10,680 nucleotides of DNA, from NCBI GenBank assembly GCA_030149585.1, contig JASFBJ010000111.1, positions 1 to 10,680 on the forward strand, in the 5' to 3' direction. The stretch's first letter is position 1. The number at the start of each line of letters is the position of its first letter. The stretch comes from Desulfobacterales bacterium. Its GTDB lineage: Bacteria > Desulfobacterota > Desulfobacteria > Desulfobacterales > JASFBJ01. The translations under genes were made by a program, and so were the position numbers. Under the pieces are notes generated by a model. That model was not told the DNA's origin, ran no database searches, and worked only from the letters and a program-made list of their open reading frames with translations. Below are positions 1 to 7,229 of the stretch, piece after piece.

Positions 1-110
1 AAACCGCCATTGTTTTTGGTATGCCCAGAGAAGCTATTGAACGGGGCGGTGCAGATATTATTGTACCCAGTTATGATATTGCAGATGAAATCATTAAGGC
101 TGTATTGTGA
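1..110 (+). CDS. cheB: CheB protein-glutamate methylesterase, C-terminal end (partial)
   Basis: Only the last 35 codons are in the window (frame starting at base 3, stop TGA at 108-110). The visible residues include VFGMPREAIERGGADIIVP, the signature of the C-terminal catalytic domain of CheB, where a V-x-G-M-P-x-E-A segment is followed by a Gly/Ala turn and a closing helix (IADEIIKAVL). CheB removes methyl groups from, and deamidates, chemoreceptor glutamates/glutamines in the cytoplasm, opposing CheR, which lies downstream in the same operon. The receiver domain and catalytic Ser/His/Asp lie upstream and cannot be checked. The stop overlaps the GTG start of the next gene by 4 bp, which indicates translational coupling. 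The family call is firm despite the short piece. Confidence 0.88.
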   Translation, partial: TAIVFGMPREAIERGGADIIVPSYDIADEIIKAVL

Positions 111-1708
111 AATCAAGCAAAGAAAATCCTGATTATGAACAGATCATTAATTCACTTGACCTGGTAGTCCTGACCATGGACCTTTCAGGAAATATTGTTT
201 ATACCAATAAAAAAATGCAGGAACTCCTGAGCCTGTATCCACAGGTCAAAGGAACAAAATGCTTTGAGATCTGCCGGCACATCTGGAGCGAAAGCGGTAC
301 AAACTTTTGTTCCTGGTGCGGCATTGATGATGTTACCAGGACCGGCAGACCAGCAAATAAAATTGTGAAAGGTAAGGACAATAAGCAATGGCTTTTTTCC
401 TGGGCTCCGCTCTATGATGAAAATCAGATCATTACCAGGGTCGTAAAAACCATTACAGAGATTACAGACCCCATAAGAGAAAAAAGCGATCTTGAAAGTT
501 TGTTAATGGATATCTTTGAGATCATGCCCATTGGTGTAATGATCGTAAACGCCGAAAATCAGGTTGTATTTTTGAACCAAACCATGGAAAAAAGATGGGG
601 TCTGAGTATCAGCCAGGTTCTCGGGACAAATATTCATGAATTAGAAATTTATGGGCATAGTGATACGATAGAGAAAGGATTTGATAACTTAAAGAAAGGG
701 ATAAGAAGCGATAAAATTGAATTGGAAGTTGAAAGGTATGACGGTGATAAATATTGGGTGTCCTGCCAGTTGATTCCATTTAAAAAAGATGAATCCGGCC
801 GGCAGGGAATTTTGATGGAAGAAGACCTTACCCAATTGTTCAGAGATAAATTATTTATAGAGCAGGATCTTAGGAAAAAAGAGGCCATGCTCATTGATCA
901 GGGTAAACTGGCAGCCGTGGGCCAGTTGGCAGCCGGCATCGCCCATGAGTTAAATACGCCCATCACATATGTCCGGGGCAATATGCAGACTTTTGAAAAG
1001 TATGCCGCTCTCATAGCCGACCTGATTACCCATCTAAAAGAAGATGTTTCACCGATTGAAAAAGAAACAATTTTAAACAGGATGGAAAAAATAATCATTA
1101 ATATGAGGGATATTTCCGATTCGTCATTTACGGGAACTTCCCGCATTATGAAAATCATTTCTTCAATGAAATCCTTTGTAAAGACCGATACGGCCACAAT
1201 TAACCAGATAAATATTTATGAACCGCTGCAGGATGCACTGATTTTAGTGTTTAACCGGATTAAACATAGCGGTAAAGTCTCTGTAAACAAGGTATTGTTC
1301 AGAACAGGGGATGACAGTTTAACCAGGTCTTTTGCCGCGATCATGATTTCCGGGTCGGCCATGCGGTTCACCCAGCTTTTTATTATTTTATTTAACAACG
1401 CCATTGATGCCTGGCAGTCTCTGCCGGAAAAAGAAAACCCCCCTTTAAAGATTGATATCATTGTCACGGAACAAAAAGACATCGTTAAAATACAGATAGC
1501 CGACAATGCCGGCGGTATTCCCAAAGAGGTGTCCGATAAAATTTTTGATCCGTTTTTCACCACCAAAACCACAAAAGGCGGAACCGGGCTGGGCTTAAGT
1601 ATCGCCCGGCAGATTACAGCAGAACACCATTGTACACTTAATGTAAAAAACAGGCCGGGGCATGGGGCAAGCTTTACGATAACAACGGATAGCCGGGGAG
1701 ATGCATAA
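107..1708 (+). CDS. Soluble PAS-PAS sensor histidine kinase with a Cys cluster
   Basis: This is a 533-residue histidine kinase. The GTG start at 107 overlaps the cheB stop, with AAGG at 96-99 as a ribosome-binding site. A first PAS domain (about 10-120) carries C52, C56, C68 and C71 in a C-x3-C-x11-C-x2-C pattern. A second PAS domain (about 128-245) follows. The dimerisation/phosphoacceptor segment is around H280 (IAHELNTP). The ATP-binding domain has an N-box (FNNAIDA, about 429-435), a G1 box (DNAGGIP from 466), an F-box (FDPFFTT) and a G2 box (GGTGLGLSIA, 491-500). No membrane segment or signal peptide is visible, so it should sense a cytoplasmic cue. The cysteines could bind a metal or respond to redox, but that is inference. 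The downstream receiver gene starts directly after its stop codon and is the obvious phosphotransfer partner. Its position between cheB and cheR suggests it feeds the same chemosensory pathway. Confidence 0.93.
   Translation: MKSSKENPDYEQIINSLDLVVLTMDLSGNIVYTNKKMQELLSLYPQVKGTKCFEICRHIWSESGTNFCSWCGIDDVTRTGRPANKIVKGKDNKQWLFSWAPLYDENQIITRVVKTITEITDPIREKSDLESLLMDIFEIMPIGVMIVNAENQVVFLNQTMEKRWGLSISQVLGTNIHELEIYGHSDTIEKGFDNLKKGIRSDKIELEVERYDGDKYWVSCQLIPFKKDESGRQGILMEEDLTQLFRDKLFIEQDLRKKEAMLIDQGKLAAVGQLAAGIAHELNTPITYVRGNMQTFEKYAALIADLITHLKEDVSPIEKETILNRMEKIIINMRDISDSSFTGTSRIMKIISSMKSFVKTDTATINQINIYEPLQDALILVFNRIKHSGKVSVNKVLFRTGDDSLTRSFAAIMISGSAMRFTQLFIILFNNAIDAWQSLPEKENPPLKIDIIVTEQKDIVKIQIADNAGGIPKEVSDKIFDPFFTTKTTKGGTGLGLSIARQITAEHHCTLNVKNRPGHGASFTITTDSRGDA
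1695..1700 (+). promoter_or_regulatory. Ribosome-binding site for the single-domain response regulator
   Basis: GGGGAG lies 8 bases upstream of the ATG at 1709, inside the last codons of the kinase gene. Because the kinase stop (TAA 1706-1708) directly abuts this ATG, the site fixes the start and suggests coupled translation of the kinase-regulator pair. Confidence 0.6.
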
Positions 1709-2128
1709 ATGAAACTGACTATTTTAATAGTTGATGATGAAATAGAAATTATCAAAACCTTGACAAGATTTCTGGAGATTGATGACCGTTTTATTATTAA
1801 AAGCACAACAGATCCGATAGAAGCTCTGAACATCGTCAAAAAGGAAAAAGTCCATGTTTTATTAACCGATATCATGATGCCGGAAATGGATGGTATTGAT
1901 TTGCTGACACAGGTGAAATCTGTTGATGGCCTTACCCAGGTCATCATGATGACCGCCTTTTCGACAGTAAGCAAAGTGGTGACTTGCCTTGGAAGGGGGG
2001 CCAACGATTATATTTTAAAACCATTTGATAATCTGGAAGATGTGCAGAAAATAATTGATATTAGTGCCACCAAGATTGAACGTTGGACCCGGGTGCTGAT
2101 TCAAAGCAAGCATCGCGAAATAAAATAA
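1709..2128 (+). CDS. Single-domain response regulator (CheY-like receiver)
   Basis: This 139-residue protein consists of one receiver domain. The acidic pair is D9/D10 (VDDE), the phosphoacceptor is D54 (LLTDIMMPEMDG), the switch threonine is T82 (MMTAF), the switch aromatic is Y101, and the conserved lysine is K104 (DYILKPF). No output domain follows, only a short helical tail ending in a Trp- and Lys-containing segment (ERWTRVLIQSK). It therefore probably acts by protein-protein contact. Its start abuts the kinase stop, so it is most likely phosphorylated by that kinase. Targets could be the HEAT-repeat protein encoded next, the CheA complex, or a motility or secretion machine, but the sequence does not say which. 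Confidence 0.92.
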   Translation: MKLTILIVDDEIEIIKTLTRFLEIDDRFIIKSTTDPIEALNIVKKEKVHVLLTDIMMPEMDGIDLLTQVKSVDGLTQVIMMTAFSTVSKVVTCLGRGANDYILKPFDNLEDVQKIIDISATKIERWTRVLIQSKHREIK

Positions 2129-2157
2129 AAATTAAAATTTTTTTCAAGGATAAAAAA

Positions 2158-3231
2158 ATGACAATTAATCTATCAGACCTTAATGCACAAAACAGAGAAG
2201 ATAAAATTGCTGTCATTGATAAAATACGGGAACAAAAATCAATCCCGTCTCTTGATGCGCTTATCAATCATCTACAGGAAGAAACCGATCGAGCGATCAA
2301 GGAAAAAATCGTGCTGGTCCTTGATGAACTTCTGCCAAAAGCCGGGGCTGACTGTATTGGAAGCATGATTCGCTCCGAGGATGCTTTTACCAGAAACTGC
2401 GCTGTTGAAGCCTTAAAAAAAGCAGATGACACGATCGTGCCGATTTTAGGCAAACTCTCCGTTGACAGTGACCGAGACGTCCGCAAGTTTGCCATTGACG
2501 CCCTGACCACCCGGGACACCCCGGAAGTACGGTCTATTTTAAGAGACCGATTTGAGGACTCGGACCCCAATGTCGTCTATACGGCGGTGGAATACATGGG
2601 TTTTTTGAAAGACGTCGAATCAATAACTTCCATTGAACGTATTGCCATAAATGCAGAAAACAATCCCATGCTTTTTTGCTCCTGCCTGGAAGCACTTGCT
2701 AGAATCGGAACGTCGTCCTGTAATATGGATTTGATGACCTATTGTAAAAAGGTAGGGGAAAATTCCCTTTTCAGGTATTCGATTTTAAAATATATGGGCT
2801 CCTGTGCTTCCTACGAGATTGTGGAATCCCATATCCTTGATCTTCAAGGTCAGTCCGGCGAGGTTTTTGCCAAAGAGATCATCGATACCATGGAGGCTGT
2901 GTGCCAGAGAGTACCGGATCTTCGCATTCGTCCCAAATTAAAAGAGGTTTTGAAAAGATTGATTTTTTCAGTTGAAACCGGAGAAAATCGATATGAACTT
3001 GCCAAACTGCTGGCTGACAATCTTGATGTTGAAGAAACCAGGGCTGCTGCCAGGCTGGATCTGAAAAGCAATGATGCCATGGTTGTTTTAGCTGCCATTG
3101 AAATTTTAAACGAATATGGTCAGAGGTCGGATATTATAGCCATGGAAAAACTGGCGGAAGAGACGGATTCTGATGAGATATTAGAAGCCATTGGCGATGC
3201 AGTGGAGGAAATCGGAGATCGAATCTCATGA
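2158..3231 (+). CDS. HEAT-repeat protein of the chemosensory operon
   Basis: I place the start at the ATG at 2158, preceded by AAGGA (2146-2150), giving 357 residues. The longer reading from 2083 would overlap the previous gene and adds an unrelated basic stretch. The protein is almost all helix pairs of the HEAT/PBS-lyase type. Repeat signatures, an acidic turn followed by V/A-x-x-A-x-x-A-L, are seen around residues 73-88 (NCAVEALKK), 103-118 (DVRKFAIDAL), 134-150 (NVVYTAVEYMG), 304-321 (VVLAAIEIL) and 336-353 (EILEAIGDAVEEIG). No catalytic motif or membrane segment is visible. HEAT solenoids are protein-binding scaffolds. Between a response regulator and cheR (4-bp overlap), it may bind a phosphorylated receiver or the methyltransferase. 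That role is inferred from position only. Confidence 0.85.
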   Translation: MTINLSDLNAQNREDKIAVIDKIREQKSIPSLDALINHLQEETDRAIKEKIVLVLDELLPKAGADCIGSMIRSEDAFTRNCAVEALKKADDTIVPILGKLSVDSDRDVRKFAIDALTTRDTPEVRSILRDRFEDSDPNVVYTAVEYMGFLKDVESITSIERIAINAENNPMLFCSCLEALARIGTSSCNMDLMTYCKKVGENSLFRYSILKYMGSCASYEIVESHILDLQGQSGEVFAKEIIDTMEAVCQRVPDLRIRPKLKEVLKRLIFSVETGENRYELAKLLADNLDVEETRAAARLDLKSNDAMVVLAAIEILNEYGQRSDIIAMEKLAEETDSDEILEAIGDAVEEIGDRIS

Positions 3232-4058
3232 ACCTTAGCATGAAAAATTTTATGACCTTCAGGAACCTTGTGTATGATCGGTGCGGGATAAATTTTGAGT
3301 CAAAAAAAATTTATTTTGTAAAGAAAAGACTGGTTTCCCGAATGGAAGCCCTGGATCTTGAAACAGTGGAGGATTATTTTCGCTATCTTAAGTTCTGTGA
3401 TCCAAAAGGGACTGAGTTTCAGGAATTGTTAAACCTTTTAACCACAAATGAAACATACATGTTCCGGGAATTTGATCAACTGGCCGTGTTTGCAGAAGAT
3501 TGCCTTGAAGAGGTTTGTGAAAAAAAGAAAAAACAAGACAACAACCAGATTCGAATATGGTGTGCGGGATGCTCCACCGGGGAGGAGGCTTACACCTTAG
3601 CCATTATTCTCATGGAAATGCTTGAACCACTGCGTGATTGGAACATCAAAATTGTTGCAACCGATATTGACACAAAGGTATTGTCCCGGGCCAGGAAAGG
3701 TGAGTATTCTCCCCGGTCCGTTAAAGAGGTTCCCGACGAATATCTGGATAAATATCTTCGAATTGCAGGTGGCAGTTATGCTGTGAAAAGTATTGTAAAA
3801 AAACTAATCGCTTTTAAACATCTGAATTTGATGGATACAAAACAACTCAAATCAGCAGAACAATTTGATTTTGTTTTTTGCAGGAATGTATTGATCTATT
3901 TTGATGACGCCAGTCGAAAAGAAGTTGTCAATCAATTTTATGAACACCTTGACTCTGGCGGATTTGTGTTTCTTGGCCACTCTGAGTCAATCGGGCGAAT
4001 TTCAACATCCTTTACCCTTCGCAAGATGGGCGGGATGATTATGTATCAAAAAGACTAA
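3228..4058 (+). CDS. cheR: CheR-type chemoreceptor glutamate methyltransferase
   Basis: This 276-residue protein matches the usual CheR length. An all-helical N-terminal domain (about 1-70) is followed by NETYMFRE (74-81), the SAM-binding motif I (IWCAGCSTGEEAYTLA, 110-125), an ATDID acidic loop (144-148) that contacts the SAM ribose, the catalytic-domain motif CRNVLIYF (218-225) and a closing GHSES (250-254). CheR transfers methyl groups from S-adenosylmethionine to receptor glutamates and works with CheB, encoded upstream. The ATG overlaps the HEAT gene stop (ATGA), and GGAG at 3214-3217 is a suitable ribosome-binding site. A second Met at codon 5 is an alternative start. No C-terminal TPR extension is present, so this is the minimal single-function form. 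Confidence 0.95.
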   Translation: MNLSMKNFMTFRNLVYDRCGINFESKKIYFVKKRLVSRMEALDLETVEDYFRYLKFCDPKGTEFQELLNLLTTNETYMFREFDQLAVFAEDCLEEVCEKKKKQDNNQIRIWCAGCSTGEEAYTLAIILMEMLEPLRDWNIKIVATDIDTKVLSRARKGEYSPRSVKEVPDEYLDKYLRIAGGSYAVKSIVKKLIAFKHLNLMDTKQLKSAEQFDFVFCRNVLIYFDDASRKEVVNQFYEHLDSGGFVFLGHSESIGRISTSFTLRKMGGMIMYQKD

Positions 4059-4072
4059 TTTAATATTTGACC

Positions 4073-4077
4073 GGAGG
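4073..4077 (+). promoter_or_regulatory. Strong Shine-Dalgarno of the CheY-like gene
   Basis: A full GGAGG sits 6 bases before the ATG at 4084, in the 25-bp gap after cheR. It is the strongest ribosome-binding site in the first operon and fits the need for CheY in excess over the receptor-modifying enzymes. Confidence 0.6.
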
Positions 4078-4083
4078 CTTACC

Positions 4084-4503
4084 ATGGCCCGTTTGCTAAG
4101 AAAAAAAGTAACATCAGAAATTAAGTCTGCACGGGAAAGCAGGCAAAAAGTAATACTCCTTGCAGATGATTCTGAAATGGTCCGAAATTTTCATTCATAT
4201 ATTTTTAAAAATGCAGGGTATGAAATTATCTGCGCCATTGATGGCGCTGATGCCCTTGAAAAGCTGCTGATGAATCCTGTTGATCTTGTGGCAACAGATA
4301 TTAATATGCCCAATATGGATGGATATGAACTTGTCAAAAGGATCCGAAAAATGGATGATTATGAGGATATTCCAATCATTATCATCTCAACGGAATCTGA
4401 GGCCCAGGATAAACAAAAGGGCTATGATGCAGGCGCCAACGTTTATATCATAAAACCGACCCCGCCGGAACAACTGGTGGAAAGTGTTAATTTGCTGATT
4501 TAA
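4084..4503 (+). CDS. cheY: CheY-like response regulator with a basic N-terminal extension
   Basis: This 139-residue receiver has D28/D29 (ADDSEMVR), phosphoacceptor D72 (VATDINMPNMDGYEL), T103 (IISTESE), Y121 (ANVYIIKP) and K124, the full CheY set (Asp-Asp, Asp, Thr, Tyr, Lys). It differs from a minimal CheY by about 20 extra N-terminal residues rich in Arg and Lys (MARLLRKKVTSEIKSARESR). It lies directly upstream of cheA, so it is the most likely phospho-output of that kinase. Whether it acts on a flagellar motor or another output cannot be told from sequence. The tail is unchanged, so the basic extension is the only odd feature. Confidence 0.92.
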   Translation: MARLLRKKVTSEIKSARESRQKVILLADDSEMVRNFHSYIFKNAGYEIICAIDGADALEKLLMNPVDLVATDINMPNMDGYELVKRIRKMDDYEDIPIIIISTESEAQDKQKGYDAGANVYIIKPTPPEQLVESVNLLI

Positions 4504-4527
4504 ACTTTATCACTGTAAAACCAGATG

Positions 4528-4533
4528 TATAAT
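4528..4533 (+). promoter_or_regulatory. Possible -10 box upstream of cheA
   Basis: A perfect TATAAT lies in the 47-bp gap between cheY and cheA. The -35 region at the right spacing (TTTATC, 4506-4511) is poor, and the resulting leader would be only about 10 bases, so it may be chance in AT-rich DNA. It is the only such candidate I see inside the operon. Confidence 0.25.
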
Positions 4534-4550
4534 ACAATAATGGAGTAAGT

Positions 4551-7160
4551 ATGGAACTGACCATTGCCGCCTTGGAGCTGGAAATTCTGGTTGATTTTCT
4601 TGATGAGGCGTTAGAACACCTGGAAGGGATAGAGGAAAAAATTCTACAGCTTGAAAATTCTCAGGATCAGGAACTGGTTAACTCTATTTTTCGTCCCGCC
4701 CATACCATCAAAGGAACAGCATCATTTTTAGGCCTTAATGATATCAAATATTTAGCCCATGAAATGGAGACATTGCTAGATGATCTGAGAAATGATCGCA
4801 TAGGGGTTTCAGCTGAATTAATTGATACTTTGCTGGATGGGGTTGACACTCTTGCAGACATGCTTGTTGCGGTCAGGGAGGGGGTCAACAACAGTGATCG
4901 GTCAAAAGATCCTGTTTTGATTCAAATCGCTGAGATTATATTTAATGAAATTATTGATGCAATCAATGCCGTTAAAGAGAATCAAGAATTCAAAAAAACT
5001 GATAAAGCAAAAAAAGAACCGGAAGACAACACCTCTGCACTTTTAACCCATGAAGAATTAAAACAGATTTCCTACCCCCTGGAAATGGATACTGCCTTTG
5101 TGCAGGAAAGCCGTGAACATCTGGATACTCTTGAACAGGCACTTCTTGATCTGGAAGAGACCCCGGAAAATTTTGAATTATACAACAATATTTTCAGGGA
5201 CATGCACAGCCTGAAAGGGGGTGCCGGTGTGCTTGTCTCCACAGTAGAGCCTCAGGAAAACCGTGTCAGACATCCGATAAGCGTATTTCAGGATCTGGCC
5301 CATGCAGCAGAAGGACTGGTCCAGCAGGCAAGGGACAGCCAGAGTGTTCTCCCCGATACTGCGGCGGAGACTCTGTTAACCATTGTTGACCGGTTAAAAT
5401 ATATGCTGGATGGCTTCATGGATTATGATTCCTCCCCGGCAAAAGCAGATGATTTAATTGCCCTGTGTCATGAATACAATCATGGTAAAAGCACTGCCGG
5501 ACCGGAAGCTGATGAAAATGATGATACCCAAAAAGAGGATACAAACAAGAATCTGGCTTTTGCCCTTTCAAATACCCTGTCCCAGTCTCTGAGCGCTATC
5601 AAGGCAGGTCTTGATGAAATAAAAAATGCTGATAAACGTCAGAGTGCGTTGGGCAAAATTATCAGATCCGTGAATATGATCATAAAAATAAACCTGAAAT
5701 TGGGAATTTCAAACCTGACAAAATCAGCGGATGCGATTTTGAATACAGCAGCCTCCCTTCGTAAGGAAGAAGCGGTTACTGAAGATGAAGATGACCTGAT
5801 TGCAGGAATGGTGGATGCTTTTAAAATTTTAGAGGAAACGGTCCTGAATCAAATACAGATCAATACCGTACCGGCTCAAGATTCTGTAAAACCACCTGTT
5901 GCGCTGGAAAACGCTGACCTGCAGCAAGACAAACCTGTCTCAGGTCAACCAGCGGCCCAGCAGGCCGCCTCCATTATCAAGGTGCCCCAGGAACGGCTTG
6001 ATATATTGATGAATCTGGTGGGAGAGCTGATTGTCAGTAAGAATAATTTTCCGGCTCTGGCAAAAGAGATCACCATAGATCACAACCTTTCCGATCTTGG
6101 GAAAAAAGTTAAAAACGCAGGTGATCATGTGGGCAGGATTACAGATGAATTACAAAATATTGTGATGAAGATGAGAATGCTGCCTGTGGGCACCGTATTC
6201 TCAAAATTTAAACGGCTGGTTCGGGATCTTGCTAAAAAACTGGATAAAAAAATTGTGCTCAAACTCAGTGGAGAAGAAACTGAGCTTGATAAAACAATTA
6301 TAGAAATTCTGGGTGATCCCATGGTTCACCTCATCCGAAATTGTGCCGATCATGCCCTGGAAGGTGTGGAGGAAAGAAAAAAACAAGGTAAATCACCAGA
6401 GGGTACCATTCATCTGAAGGCATATAATCAAGGTCAGAATGTTATTAAAGAAATTATTGACGACGGTCGGGGGATCGATCCTGATCACATCAGAGCCAAA
6501 GCGGTGGAAAAAGGGTATTTAACACTGGAAGAGCTGGAAAACCTTGATGATACCGCTGTGCAGAACCTGGTATTCAGGCCGGGCTTTTCAGGAGCCAAAC
6601 AGATTTCCGATGTCTCGGGTCGCGGGGTCGGAATGGATGTGGTCAGAACCAATGTTGAGAAAATCGGCGGAACCGTAACCCTTCAAAGCCAAAAGGGAAT
6701 CGGTACAACCTTTACCATTACCCTGCCCCTTACCCTTGCGATCAGTCAAGGCCTGGAGGTCAAGGCAGACAAAAAGCACTATTACCTGCCCCTTGATTAT
6801 ATTGTTGAAACTGTAAAAATCTCACCCGATCTTATCCGGAATCACAAAGATATGCAGATGGCGGTTATCCGGGGTTCCCTGCTGCCTGTATTTTCTCTGG
6901 CTGCCCTGCTTGACGGTTCCGGGAATATTGACCGCAATCATACTGAAACAGATACCGGAACGAATAATGAATTGAGTATGGTTGTTTTAAATATGAACGG
7001 TAAAAAAGCTGCCCTTGAAGTGGATCGTTTTTACACGGAAAACGAATATGTCGTCAAACCGCTTTCCGGAGCGCTATCAAAAATTTCAGGATATACCGGA
7101 GCAACGATAACAAGTTCGGGCAAGGTCATACTGATCCTTGATCCCTTAAAATTGTTTTAG
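4551..7160 (+). CDS. cheA: Multi-Hpt CheA chemotaxis histidine kinase
   Basis: At 869 residues this is longer than a typical CheA (about 650-750). GGAG at 4542-4545 sets the ATG at 4551. Hpt1 is at about 1-110 with H51 (HTIKGTASFLG). Hpt2 is at about 180-310 with H219 (MHSLKGGAGV) and a loop insertion (about 228-242) before the returning helix (LAHAAEGL). A third helical segment (about 335-432) aligns with Hpt but has N375 where His is expected. P3 dimerisation begins at about 478 (VPQERLDILMNLVGELIVSK), with the RMLPV motif near 542. The P4 ATPase has an N-box (HLIRNCADHALEGVEERKK, 593-611), G1 (DDGRGIDPDHI from 637) and G2 (SGRGVGMDVV, 689-698). P5, the CheW-like domain, occupies about 733-869. 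No clear P2 CheY-binding domain is seen; acidic linkers occupy the gaps. CheA autophosphorylates in trans and passes phosphate to CheY, CheB and possibly the other receivers here. Confidence 0.95.
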   Translation: MELTIAALELEILVDFLDEALEHLEGIEEKILQLENSQDQELVNSIFRPAHTIKGTASFLGLNDIKYLAHEMETLLDDLRNDRIGVSAELIDTLLDGVDTLADMLVAVREGVNNSDRSKDPVLIQIAEIIFNEIIDAINAVKENQEFKKTDKAKKEPEDNTSALLTHEELKQISYPLEMDTAFVQESREHLDTLEQALLDLEETPENFELYNNIFRDMHSLKGGAGVLVSTVEPQENRVRHPISVFQDLAHAAEGLVQQARDSQSVLPDTAAETLLTIVDRLKYMLDGFMDYDSSPAKADDLIALCHEYNHGKSTAGPEADENDDTQKEDTNKNLAFALSNTLSQSLSAIKAGLDEIKNADKRQSALGKIIRSVNMIIKINLKLGISNLTKSADAILNTAASLRKEEAVTEDEDDLIAGMVDAFKILEETVLNQIQINTVPAQDSVKPPVALENADLQQDKPVSGQPAAQQAASIIKVPQERLDILMNLVGELIVSKNNFPALAKEITIDHNLSDLGKKVKNAGDHVGRITDELQNIVMKMRMLPVGTVFSKFKRLVRDLAKKLDKKIVLKLSGEETELDKTIIEILGDPMVHLIRNCADHALEGVEERKKQGKSPEGTIHLKAYNQGQNVIKEIIDDGRGIDPDHIRAKAVEKGYLTLEELENLDDTAVQNLVFRPGFSGAKQISDVSGRGVGMDVVRTNVEKIGGTVTLQSQKGIGTTFTITLPLTLAISQGLEVKADKKHYYLPLDYIVETVKISPDLIRNHKDMQMAVIRGSLLPVFSLAALLDGSGNIDRNHTETDTGTNNELSMVVLNMNGKKAALEVDRFYTENEYVVKPLSGALSKISGYTGATITSSGKVILILDPLKLF

Positions 7161-7229
7161 TAAAAAACAGGGTCGGATACGCTTTTTCCATCAAAAACGA
7201 GGGCTGGCCGACGGTAATCGCAGTAACCG

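Noticed and set aside
1216..2004. 262-codon open frame on the minus strand across the kinase and receiver genes
   Set aside because: It is antisense to two clearly coding genes, has no recognisable domain or plausible ribosome-binding site, and reads as low-complexity hydrophobic sequence.
2083..2157. Longer start for the HEAT-repeat protein
   Set aside because: It would overlap the preceding receiver gene by 46 bp with no ribosome-binding site, whereas the ATG at 2158 follows a clear AAGGA.
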